From the NCBI GenBank assembly GCA_020746105.1, contig CM036629.1, positions 10,060,001 through 10,124,000 of the forward strand: DNA of 64,000 nucleotides, given 5' to 3'. How positions within the stretch are numbered: position 1 is the stretch's first letter; every line of letters begins with the position of its first letter. The position numbers and the translations under genes were made by a program. A model generated the notes under the pieces. That model saw nothing but the letters and a program-made list of their open reading frames with translations. It ran no database searches and was not told the origin of the DNA. Of the stretch, positions 40,783 through 53,300 are shown in pieces. This DNA comes from Trogon surrucura (Eukaryota; Chordata; Aves; Trogoniformes; Trogonidae).

Positions 40783-41375
40783 CTTGTATGCAGAATCTGA
40801 TGCATTTATATGCAGCATGGCTAGCATATTTCCAAGGTGTTGTGGACTCTCGGAAAGTGTGTTGTCTGCACCGACAAGGACCATAGTATTTCCTGGTAAA
40901 ATTCTGCTGCTGTTCTTGGAAGTCGAATTCTGTCTCTGCAAGCGAGAAAGTGTTCACAAGAACGTGCTATGAAAAATCAGAAAGCAGATATGTTTTGTCA
41001 CCTTGAAGACAGATGCTAGACAAACTCACAGAGAGATGGCACCCATTCCAGAGCACTTCTTTTAAATTTGCTGCCAGAAATGCAATATTTTAAATATTTT
41101 CAGAAATAAATGATTTTCCTTTAAAATTATATATTTCAGATTTTTCAGCTATATTGCAGTTTATGTATGTACAGTTCATATAACTTTTTAATAAATTTAT
41201 ATTCAAATATTTTATTGAACTGGGAATTAAGTACATTTGTGATGCTTAAAGTGTGTTGGTTTTAATCCTCTTAGAAATTTGCTATTCATCCTAGGGATGA
41301 CTTCAGATTTACATTTTTGTAATAGGTGTGATACAATTCTGATGGGAAGAAATAAAAGTGGTTTCATTTTGGGGG
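40783..41375 (+). other. C16orf87: C16orf87 3' untranslated region (approximate end)
   Basis: AT-rich sequence after the stop. Three AATAAA hexamers lie at 41105-41110, 41190-41195 and 41351-41356; the last is followed within 40 bases by T/G-rich DNA, so the distal end is placed near 41375. A further AATAAA at 42178-42183 could end a longer form. Confidence 0.6.
41351..41356 (+). promoter_or_regulatory. C16orf87: Candidate poly(A) signal of C16orf87
   Basis: AATAAA with a downstream T/G-rich element (TTTTGGGGGATTATTC to TTTGTATTGTTT). The other two upstream hexamers may give shorter transcripts. Confidence 0.55.
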
Positions 41376-41675
41376 ATTATTCTTTGACAGCTTTGTATTG
41401 TTTATGCATTTTCTCTCAAAAATCATTCCCTGTTACATAGTTTTTTTTTAAAAATCACATTCTTTCTGGGGTCAAAAGTTTGAGAGCTAAGCACTTGCTT
41501 TTTAGCAACTATTTTCCTTGTTCAGCTGGTAAGTACTCTTCTCATACTCTTTCTTGGTCCATCATTTACTGAAGAGGGGGAGAGCAGCAGGCATCGGAGG
41601 TGTAGATCTGCAGCTAGCACCTTCCTGCTCTCTCCAAAGGTTGAGGGTACACTAGTTCCTTTTACTCTCAATAGC

Positions 41676-41695
41676 TTTTTTTTTTTTTTTTTTTT
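41676..41695. repeat. Poly-T run (20)
   Basis: Twenty uninterrupted thymines. No element body is recognisable next to it on the complement, so it need not be a retroposon tail. Confidence 0.9.
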
Positions 41696-44600
41696 GGCCT
41701 GCCTTCTAAAAGTGTAGTTCTTAGCAGTATTGTCTTTGGGTTGTTGATTGTTAATAGCAAAACAAGTCTACCTGAGTGTGCAAAAATGAGCTGTTTTGGT
41801 AGAAATGGGTTTGGGGAAGGCATTCAACAAAGTGGCCTGTGTTAAAGTGATACAGTGCAATAAGAGCCAAAACTCATACTTTAGTAAATACATAGAGGTT
41901 TTGTATTGCCAAGGGGAGGAAAAAAAAAACCCAAAACACCCTCAAGTCCTGAAATCCTGAGGGAAGAGGTGTAGGAGATAACTGCATTCATAAAATCTGA
42001 CACTAGCTTTTTGTCACCTTTAATTCACTCTTTTCTAAGAAGGGGAATGCAACTAAATGTCTTAGTTTTTCTTCGATATTACCCGTGCTTTTCAATATCA
42101 CATCACTTTAATAGTGATAATTACCTAATAAGCTTCTATTCCAGAACCAATCTCTGGGAGAAGCAGAGATTTTTGTTAATAAAGCTATACTGTCAAATAC
42201 TGACTGTTTGTTAGTTATTGGTTAAAGGAATGAGCTGCGATTGTTTTGAGTTAAACCACAACGAACTGATTAGTTACAAACTTTGTAGGTAGAAGCCGAA
42301 AATACGGAAATCAGAAAACATGGATTTTTAATTCTTAACTCCTAAGGAGTAATTAGGGTCCTTTTTAACACTGGATGAGAGAGATGGGTGTGGAAATGCA
42401 CTTAAACCACTAATATACATTTGTCTTTTTTCCAGTAAATGAGGAATTGTGAACACAAGAGCTGCTTCCCTACATCATGTAGACTTCTGCTTTCCAGACC
42501 TGTAGCCTGTCACAGATACCAGTAGTAAGGACAGATGAGTACCGCTTAAGGATAGAGGATATGTTTTCATGGTAAGTTACTGAAGTCAGAATGCCAGAAG
42601 GGAAGTTCTAATTTTCAAAACTTAAGGATATGGTCAGATGTGTGTTGCCTCTGTTACTAGAATGAGATTTACTGTGTTAAGAAGGGACAAAGGGAACTAC
42701 TAATGCGGTCTGTTCGGCGCTCTAACCTGCGTTCCTACAGGTATCTGTTTCTTTCTTCTCCCTACATGGAATTGGGAGATATCTTCAGGGAGCTGAAGTT
42801 AATGTCAGATGTGACAAAATTTAACTTACATTTTTTTATATTTAGATTGGTGCCTTCTGTGATAAGTACTGAAAAACATGTTCATATTTCTCAAATGCAA
42901 GGCTATTTTTTCTCCTTCATTGGTGGAGACTCAGTTGAAACAGCATTTCAGTTCCGTTTCTGTACTTCTTTCCTTTGTCTTTCCTAGGTCTCTGCTGTCA
43001 CCTCTTTCTCACTTGTTCTCATGCTATTTTTCTTCCCTTGCTCGCTTCCAGTTTCTTTGAGAAAGCTGTGATGGAAGCAGGTGACCTTGAAAATATCCAA
43101 GGAAGGAACTGATTCTTTTCGAGTGCATCTTGCAAATCAAGAGTCCTGACTCGATCTTCCTGCCAGCCAGAAACAAGCCATTCTTTCTTACGTAGTCAGG
43201 ATACTTTGGCATCTTCCAGAAGCCCTGGTAACTGTTGCTGTGGTGTTCTGAAACATGGATTTCTTGGAACATACTCGGTGACTGAACTAGAAAGCAGCTG
43301 CATTATAAGATACAGACATCAGAATGATGGTGTCTCAAGAGCTCTTTATTTGTGTGTTAGTGGCGATCACTGTGGGAAATCATTGTAGGCTACCGTTATA
43401 AAATCTTTTAGCTCCTGATCTTTGAAACAAAAATAAATCCAGTGACAGCTAAGTGAGAGAGTAAAATTGTATGTATTGCAGCTCTGACTTATTTGGAAAC
43501 TGCATAGTTTCTGAGATGCAAGAATAAATGTCATAACACTTTAGGAACTGCTTATGCAGAAGTTAATTTTTAGTGACTGTTAGTTCCAGTATAAGAATTT
43601 AGGCCCTGCTTTAAACGTCTCTGTGGTTCAGTCTAAGTTAATTTGTTTCACTCTATTTTGTAGCATATGACCTCACATAGAAAAATTAGTCTTTCAGAAA
43701 ACGTTAATTATGCTGCAGGATTTTTTCATTAACTTGAAAGAAGATGGAGTATATCACCAGCACAAAATACGACTCCACTTTAGACTTCCTTAATTCTTCC
43801 CTGACTAGATAAACTTTATGTTGTGAACTGAATAGTCTAGGGTTGTACTGGAGAACTGCCTGTGCATAAATCATCAGCTAGCAAGTTCTGCTTTCTACCA
43901 CTTCGCTTCCTTTATTTTTCCTCCTGAAGAACTATAATTCCAGTGTGTATAACTCTGTGTAATAAATAGTGTGTTGGATGACAAGCAGGTTCACAGTTCT
44001 GGCTTTGCATTTACTCTATTCTGCTACTAGATGGCAGCCTTATCCTGAAGGCAGTTACTGTCTATTCAGGCGTTCTTACTGCTGATGCCAGGAGGAGCAT
44101 AGTAGTTGGTTTTCAGTGAAGGTACACTGAAAGATTATTTTTCTGTAGAACATGACTCATTCACATCTAACATTGGAGCTTAAAATCCTGCCAATGGGTG
44201 TTACTGACTGGCTATCCGTGCTGAAAGTAGATGCTGTGATCAGTTGTGTGGGATGTTAGCTCTTGAGCTGTGAAAATTGGTAGAGATCAGAATTCTTCAG
44301 TTCTTGACAAAATACTGACCTTTCAATTCACAGTTTAATAACAGTGGTTTAAGGAAACTCTTCACCAGCTGGGGAAGTCCTACATATGTAAAATTTCTTT
44401 GGTCAAATTTTACAGACATCTGATTTTCTTGTTATTTTCACTCTAATACTGTTATGGTTGATTAAAAATCTGAAAATAGGGCAAGATATTGGGGAATACT
44501 TTGCAGATAATAATCACTCAGTGGCTGGGCAGCAGGATTTGCAGAGAGGGAGACCAGAATTAAGATATTTGCTTCAAATATCAGGTTCCAAACAAGGTCT

Positions 44601-47600
44601 TTGGGTTGGTTTTACTTGGTGTGGTTTGGGTGGGTTTTTTTGGTTTTGTTTTTTTGAGTGAAACAGTGATTCATGTAGGCCACTAGCATCACTGTGTGTC
44701 TTATATCTTGGTTGTACTCTTGAGGATGCCTAGTACCTTATTGCCTAATAGGACGTGGTGCTTGACTCTTGTTCTTTAAGATATTGATAACCTTTAAGGT
44801 ACTGATAACCTATGATTTAACAGCATAGCCAGAAAGCTGTCTTAAACCACTGGTTGGCTTAAGCCTCTTTGAGTTGCTGTTCTGCAGAGCACGATTCCTG
44901 TGCTTGTGTGAATGTGTGCAGTTACTGCTGGTATTTTATATCTCTGGGTGCATCTACGCAAGTGGTTTTGTTTGGGTTAGGAGTGTGTGTTTCAAGCAAA
45001 TCTCATGATACAGTCTGTACTTCCAGTGATTGCATCATGGAATGGTCTTGGGTAGCAGATTCCTTTTAGAAGAAAATGACCTTGAAGATGTCCTTCGAAA
45101 GTTAGCAGGTGCTTGGTCTGCAGGACCAGGGCTACCTGTAGTGAGTGTTGGGCTCTCCATACCAGCTGGGTTGCTCTACAAATTTCCTGTTGTGCCTCAC
45201 TTCTTGTTTGTTATGAAAATACAGCAGAGTAAATGTTAACGTTAAGTTTAACCAATGCTTTCCGGTGAGTTTAAAAGCAATTTATCCTTCAAAGTATTAA
45301 CAATGTCACCAGTGTTTTGTAGCAGGCTTCCTACTTTATTTCACTGTGGCTTCTGGCAAATAAGCTCTAGTGAATCTAACATTAGCATTTAAAGATCTTA
45401 CTTTCCCCAGTTAGTTGCCTATCGTTTTTGGAGGTTACTGTTTAGGTAGCAGTGGTGGTATGACAGCTCTGGTAAGTAGCAGAATTTTTTTTATTATTTT
45501 TTAGGTGGTCACTCTCAAAACTCACTATTAGTTACGGAATTCTAACAGTCTGTCTGCCCAAAAGTTTTGTCTGGTTAAACAGTTGAGACAAAGATGGTAA
45601 ATTTCACTGCCTTATGGTTGATCACACACTGCAGAAATACACCGCATGATTTCAGTAGATACTGTGGATCCATAATGAATTTGAAGTATCAGTAAATCAA
45701 CGTACTAGAGTAGTTTGTTTGGTTTTTCCTATTGTTACTTTGGAAAGGATTGATCGTAGCTGCTGCTTCTTGATTAGGGTGTACAATCTAAGTAAAAAAC
45801 AAGGAAATGATTAAGTGGAAGGCAGTGGAAGTGGATAAACTTGTGTATTTCTCCTGAAGAAAACCTAAACCTACTTTCACCAAAGTTGTTGAATTTCAAG
45901 CTCAAAACATGGTTCTCATTAATTGTTTGATGTCATCATGCAGCACATCTCCCAGGAAAAAGTCAGGTACCCTTCCCTCATCCTGCCCACACCTCCCCCA
46001 AGCTGCTTTTCTTGGTGCTTCTTAGATTTGTACATAGAACCTGAACCCCATCTTACAAAAGTTAGTTGCTTTTGGTGTTCTAAAGGTGGTACAGGTTTTG
46101 TCTTGAACAGGAGAAAAGTCAGAGAAAAGCCACAAGTGTACGAAACTCTTGAAAGAATAGCTCCTTATTGCGTGAGGCTGTCAGCTGGAGGACTGTGTTA
46201 AAACTATGAAATGTTGATGCATAACCGCGAATGAAGTGAGAAATGCAAAGCTCACTTTTTTTTTTTAAATGCACTAATACTTGCATAGAGGAGTGTTTTG
46301 AAAACAGTAGCTCAAAGCAACGAATGACGGGCTGAACTGAAACAGAGAAAGAAGCCTAATTTAGGTAAATACAAATAGCTGCATTCTGAAGAATAACCTA
46401 ACTGTCCTGATAGGGAAAGTGTCCCACAGCATGTAGGGTTACTCATGAGTCTAGTCACTTCTCAATGTATTTTGCTTTCATTGTTGCTCATGTCTGTTTT
46501 AGAAAGATTGAGAGGCTCATCCAAAGTAGTTAGCTTGTGTTTCTTGGCACTGACCAAATAATGAACTTAGCAACTTGTATGATGTTGCTTACAACATTCA
46601 CAGTGCTATCTGCTGGCACATAGTTGCTTAGCAACAGTGAAGCTCACGTTTGCGTACAGCTCATGTATGCATCTAAATGTAGTTCTGGCAAAAAAGAAAG
46701 GTTAAAGGAGTACATAAAGGAGACATACTGTTGAGATTGATAGGAAAATATGTCTCAAAAAGCTTTGTCTTTTAAAATCTTTATTGGATTGTTAATGTAA
46801 TAAAAGAACTTGAGAACAAAATGAACAGAACTCCTGCCAACTATAGAAAGAACAAAAATAAAACCATAGCAAATGGAAAAGAACAGGGAATGTATCCTGT
46901 TTTGAATGCCTATGGTAGAAGTGCAGATTATTTGAACACGAGGAATCTGAGGAAGTGACGAAAATAGTATATAGCTATTTTGTGAGATGAAGAGGTGAGT
47001 TGAGATTAGCATAATTATTAGATTGTTTGCTGCGTGTCAGTTTACCACTGCTTCTTTGCTGATCAAGCTGTCATATCTCGAGGTTTTTTTGACAGCTTGC
47101 GCTCTTTATGACTGCAGTAATACTCAAAAGCACAATGACTTAAAAGGCCACTGTCAGACTGTTACTGTCTGATGATTACATTAATCTCAATTTCTGGGAT
47201 TTCAGGCATGTAGGTCTCGCTATTAGGCAGTTTTATAGCTGCAGTGGAGTTTCCTTATATAGCAGAGGGAGGAAGGTAATTGCAGCTCACTCCAGACATG
47301 AGGAGAAGGAAGGGACCAGAGTGACCAAGGTAGGAATAGTGAATTGAAATTTGAATGGAAAATCATGTACCTCCACTTGTCTGGAGACAAAGTAAATACT
47401 GAATCACTCTGTCTCTTAATGTGTTTTTATGGTGCTATTTTTGAAGTGTTCACTAGGTAAGTTGCCTTTTGTGAGTTTATTCAGCTGCAGACGTTGTACC
47501 CACCCACTTTGGCAGCTGGAACAAAAGCAGAATAATGAAAGAATGAAAATGTGCTGACAGTTGTGTTTGTGCTTTGCAGGCAGGATTCGTTAGGATTCGT

Positions 47601-49849
47601 TGTAGTGCAAGTCTTTGTGGACTAATGAAGTTAAAGCAGGGCTTTAGATACTATTCTTTTAAACAAAAACAGCCTGCCTACAGCTGTCTTTGTTTCAGAA
47701 GGAAAACACTAACAATGAGAGTGAATACTGCAGGTTTAAAAATACAGTATAACTTATGAGGCTTCTGGCTTTGGGGATTTAAAATATAAAATGAATATTA
47801 ATGAGGTGGGGAGGCTTTCAGACCTGGCCTTTAATACTAATCCATTGTGAGCAGAGCAGCTCTAGAAATGTGCTGATACTGGCACAGAGACAACCAGGAA
47901 TTGACTGCTTTAGAAAATGCCTCATTGGTCAAAGTCTTCACAGACTTCTGAATACTTGTCCTGATCAGATATGGAAGGGGATTTGAACATTCCTGGTATC
48001 GATACTCTGTCTGCTGATTCTGCATTCGGTTCCCTGGGAATGCTCCTGTATGCTGGCATTCAGTTCTAGCTCGTTGCTTGGATGGAAGCGTAATGAAAGG
48101 GTAAGTTATTGGTAGAGTTTGGAAATCCCTTTTCAAAGAGAACCGTGAACCTTCAATGAGATTTTTTGGGCATAGTTGTGGTCAGTTAAACTTGGTGGCA
48201 TCGCTGTCAGTAGTTCCCTGCTTCTGATTATTAATAACAACAAGGGTCTAAAACGCTGAAGTAATTTAGTAGTTCTTAAGTGTGTGTGAAAGAAATATGC
48301 CAAGAGACTAAAGCTTCTCATTTATTTTCAGGGAGGAAGATACTCTGTATTAACTACAATGTTAACAGTTTCAGCTAAGGACTGTTGTTTAGATTATAAA
48401 TGCCATGAAAATGGGATATGTTTGCAGAACAATACACCTCCTCCTAATTCATGGAGGTCGATGCTGGGGGATAAGAGATGTTGCCTCAGAAATGCCGAGC
48501 CCCTTCATTTTACTCTGTAGTTAGTGCAGGAATTGGCATATCTGTCAGCAGCTGACTGGGGAAGCTAGTAATAATAGCTAGCCTCTCACCTTTTCTTATT
48601 TTCTTATTCCTTTCTCCAAATACACTGTCTTAGCTGTCAAACACTTCCTCTTGGTTTGAAAGAGGAGTTTTGGAGTTTAAGTATAGCAGATTCGAAGAAT
48701 TGCTCTAAAAGCTAAAGCACTAACCTTAGTCGTCATTTAATTTGTTGGCTATTACTTACATGATTTTTGAAAAAGCTTTGCATTTATTATGTAAGTAAAT
48801 GATGTCTTCACATCTATAAAGCCTATACTGGAATACAGATACTCAAAATGAGCACTGTTGTAGTCTCTAGCTCATGGTATTTAGGGCAAGGCACCAAACT
48901 CTGTGTTTCCTTGTGAGCAAAATCCACTACACATTTCCCTAGTACTAAGGAAAATGTAGTTCTGTGGCCATTGCATGTTTCTATCCACAGCAATACATGT
49001 AAATTTGTGAGAAGTGGACTATTTAATTCCTTACTGTGGATTGAATGTCATGTAGTTGCTACTGATTTTGTTTCTTTTCATCTTCTTCTGAAAACACAGT
49101 CCAGAATAGGCATCATAAGACTCGAAATGAAAATGAGGGAGGGAGAGGCTCCAAATATGGTGGGTGGTTTTTTTTTTTCAAAAGCTAAAATGGAGAAAAA
49201 GCAAAGTAAATGAAGCACTTCATCATAATGATTATATTCTTATTATATTAATGAAAATACTGCAGGAAGATGCTGTTTTACGCTACAGTTTTGTGTTTAG
49301 AATTGCTAATGGAAGGTTGAAGGCATTGCTTGTTCCCGAGTGCTTGCCAAATTTCCTAAAGGATTCTCTTTGTCATGCAAGCCTTCCCCCATGGCATGGC
49401 ATTTACATGCTGTACATGCCTCTGCTGCTACATTAAGTAATAACGTTTCTTTATTAAATCTGGACTAACAGCATTATTATTTGTGCTACTAGAATAAGTC
49501 GTGAACGTATTAAAAATACTTTTTTTCCCTCTTCTAGGTCTTGGGATCTCCTGACTCATCTATTAAGCATTACACCTTTTGAATAGCTGTAGTATTTGTT
49601 GCTTTCTTAGGATCTGAAATAGGGGTCTTTGATTACTATAGTCAGTTACAGTTTAATAAGAAACGCTTAAGACCAAGTTCAAGAGCTTGATGCCCATGTG
49701 AATAGCCTTCTCTCCCACTGGGAGTGGCTGGGTAGTGTTCCTTGTGGGAGTGCCCGGAATACTGCTTGAGGGGCTGCCACAAAGTCTGCAACAGTCTTAC
49801 CCGATCTAGGAAAATGGCTGAGCGGCGTTCTCACTGCTTGCTGTTTGGA

Positions 49850-49894
49850 AGACATCAGCTTTACTGTACCACTGTATGGAGCTAGCTGATGTCT
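49850..49894. repeat. Inverted repeat, 11-bp arms
   Basis: AGACATCAGCT (49850-49860) pairs exactly with AGCTGATGTCT (49884-49894) across 23 bases. Confidence 0.85.
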
Positions 49895-50138
49895 CTTAAA
49901 ATTGAGGCCGTTTTGACCTAGGATTTATCAGTTGGTTTTGCCTTTTAAAGGAAGGAATAGTAATAAGTGTCTAAAGCTCTGAAAGTATTTTGTGAGCCAA
50001 GAAGAGTTTAACTCAGTTGTACAGGTGGAAAGGCCAAGGTGCAGAGATAGAGTTAAAAATTATGCAAGAGTCTGGCAGTTGAGACTGTTAGGCTGCTAAC
50101 CTCTTGGTAGAACTATCTCGCGTCTGAGGTGTAGTCAA

Positions 50139-50320
50139 ATCATAGAATCATAGATCCTAGAAGCATAGAATGGCCTAGGTTGGAAGGGACCTTGGAGATC
50201 ATCTAATCCAACCTCCCTGCCATGGGCAGGGACACCTCTCAACTAGACCAAGTTACTCAAGGCCTCATCCAGCCTGGCCTTGAACGCCTCAAGGGAGGGG
50301 GCATCCACAACTTCTCTGGC
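50139..50320 (-). mobile_element. CR1 LINE 3'-end fragment, minus strand
   Basis: ATCATAGAATCATAG tail octamers, then GGTTGGAAGGGACCTTGGAG, ATCATCTAATCCAACC, and CAAGGCCTCATCCAGCCTGG followed by CCTTGAACGCCTC. It is the reverse complement of the last 180 bases of a CR1, 5'-truncated. The tail is slightly expanded or disordered (AGATCCTAGAAGCATAGAAT). Confidence 0.92.
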
Positions 50321-53300
50321 TTTTGTCCTTTGAGAGCTGCTCACTTACCTTAATTCACTGGTTTTGTCTGTACTCACATTGGTTTTATGTTGTTTTTTTG
50401 ACAGCATATTGGTTATTTTGCTGTACAAACCCAAGTGGAAGCAAAGCATTTGTTTTTCCTGTGAGAGGGGTAGCCAGATCTATACGCACATTTCTGGACC
50501 TGACATCTCTTAGATCATCATGATAAAGGTACAGTATCCTATCTCCATTGCTTGCTTGCTGGGAGAGTGCACGCACACTCATCCTGTGGCAAAGCACACT
50601 TCTGATTTAGGCAGTGAAAAGCTGGCCCGTGCTGAGCTCGGGTACTGCTGTCTGAGATGCCTGTCCCTCTGCTCACAGGCCGCTGGTCCACAGTGAGTGG
50701 CTGCCATTCGGTGTACTGATGTCACTCAGGTTAACATCAGATCGCTTGTAGCTAGTAATCAAACAGAGCTAATTCTACTGCAGCTTCCTGGCAGAGTGGG
50801 AAGTGAAGGCACAGCACAAACGAAAATTGCAAGTAGTTTTGCATCTACTTCTCCAGAACTTAGTTTCCTTCTTAGATCATCCTATGTCTTGGTATCTGTT
50901 GTCTTGGTAATATTTGTACTCCACGGACACAATCGTACAGGTAAGAACTCAATTTAAAAAAAGTGTATTTTACACAGGACAAAATAAAAAGGAATTAATT
51001 AGTTGAGGACTAAATGCATGAGGAGGAAGGTGATTGGGGTGCATTATGGCTGCTTATTAATGTAGCTGTGTAGGTAGAAAAAATTAAATATTTTAAATCT
51101 AAGAGTTCACAAATATGCCTACATGGACTTCATGACCATGTACACTTGTGTGAGTACTTTTGTTTGACTGTAAGGTATTTTATAGACGGGAGAGACTGGC
51201 TCTGTGTGCGTAACATCAGACTGTAGAAGAAGTGCTTGAAGGCATAAATAGGTATGTGAATTCTAACAGAGGATGAATATTTGCCTGGTTTTGACCATTC
51301 TTTTGTTCCCTCCGTTCCTATACTTAAGAAATTGAAAATAAAAGAAACACCCACATATAAAATAAGCATGTTCTGTTAAGGCAAATATCCCATGGCAGTA
51401 ATTAGTGTCACTGAAAAAAAGAACAGCAGTCAGATAAATTACAGTCTTGTCACTTCTTGACTGAAGCAAACATGCTGTCCTTAAGTTATAGCTAAAGCAA
51501 AGTTAAACTGGGCAAAAATAAGCTAAGGAACAGAGAAATGCAAAGGACTCTTTAGTGATTCAAGAGATTTGGCTGTCATCTTGTGTTTCTGTACCTTACA
51601 GTAGCTGTTATCATTAGTTCAGGAAGTGAGCTACTGGGATACTGATAGAACTCCGCGCTTCTGATAAGGAAGCGAAATGACTGAAATGCCTACTGTAGTG
51701 TTAGATAAGATGAAATGCCTAGTTTATCACAGAAGCAGAATTCTAGCAAGATCTTGGGAGGCTGTGCAGCTTGCTGTGCAGCACTATTCAGTAAAAGGCC
51801 GGAGGCTGCCTGAGGGACCACCACACAAGCCAAACAGGATGGGAACTTTATACCAAGAGACTTCCTTGCACAGATCCCTTCGTTTGAGCATGGGAGGATT
51901 TTGTGTTTCTGATTACGTAAAGAGATTCACGGTAAGGGACTCCTTAGTGTTTCACTGTGAGCCAAGTTCCAAAGTAAAGACTTTCTAGATGGCGCAGTAT
52001 TGGTTTCTGTGCCTTCTGTGCAGTGCTATGTGTGTTTGACATTCTTGGCTAGGTCGTGCAGTCTGTTGGCTTGCAAAACATCTGCCGATGTCAAGGAGGT
52101 GTTTCTGAAATGTGAAGTGCAGGCTTTGCCTTTGTAAATGAATTTATTTTTCATAAGAATCTTGGCCCACTAAAGCTTTTCTTCTTAGTGGTATATTTGT
52201 AGTATAGGATGCTAGACTGCTCCTCAGGTTATGTGGAGAATGGTTGTTACAGTTTTTCGCTCTAGTTGTCATATGTCTGAGTTTTAAGGCAATGAGTCTG
52301 CTGGGCAGGCTTTTCTAACACTGTAAGCTAGTCATCAAACCATGATGTATTTTGTTCAAAAATAGCTCTAACGTGCTTTCTTAAAGTTTACATTTGTAGA
52401 CATCTTTGTTATTTAAAGAGCTGATGGAGTAAATTAACTAAATCAGCAGTAATAAACTGAATTCTGTTCCAGTTGAAGAAAGGGATAAAATTTCTACTGA
52501 TTTCAACAAGTAGGATATTGTTCTGAAGCCTTAAATTCATCTAATATATTGTCATATAGTGGATTTAATATAGCCAAGAGTACCAAAGATACAATATGGT
52601 GGGTGTACATAAGAAACAGAATGGCTCATAAGGCTAGATATGTTTCATACCCCTGTGGCCATGTGATTTATTGTCTATTTATGGCAACATAACTGAAAAA
52701 CATTTTGGTCTATTAATTTGAATATCCTACTCAACTGTTACTCGTGCTAAACAGATAATATGTTTAAATTGTTCATGTTCAGGTCTTTGTTAAAGAAAGA
52801 TATTAAACAGCAATTTTCTTTTGCTTATTGCTGGAAGAGTGCAAATGAAAGATATTTCAGGAAGGACGACAGAAGGTAGCTTTAGAACCATCAAAGCAAA
52901 TGAACCAGAGTTTTTTGGACTAGTCTTATATTGCAGGGAGGGGAGGGAAGCCAGTACTGTAGTTACCTGTCTACATGGCATTCTGTGGCTTGGCTCTGTG
53001 CAAATCAGAGTAATATTTTTGCAATAATATGAAAGCTATAATGAGATTCAGAATATGTAATTTCTCTGTAATTGATCAGCTGGGTGCCTGAGTAATTCTT
53101 CAGTATTCATTGCTTCAATTTTCCCCTTCTGTGAAACTGATGATAATGGTACTTATCTTCTGAAAACACCTTAAGGTAGAAGCTATCTTAGATTTAGTTA
53201 GATTTATTGGTTTTCCTAGTCCTCAGTGAGTTAGGAATCAAAAATAATTTTGTTTGAATGTCTTGCATTGGATTACATCACTTCAGCCAGTGTACCAAAC

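Larger units (their letters stand above)
41376..50138. other. Intergenic stretch downstream of C16orf87
   Basis: AT-rich DNA with a T20 run at 41676-41695 and a T/G tract at 44598-44656. Open frames are short and unrecognised. An 11-bp inverted repeat (arms 49850-49860 and 49884-49894) lies near the end. No gene or named repeat family is seen. Confidence 0.6.

Noticed and set aside
41676-41695. T20 run as the tail of a minus-strand processed pseudogene
   Set aside because: No gene-like text is readable on the complement next to it, and no flanking duplication was seen.
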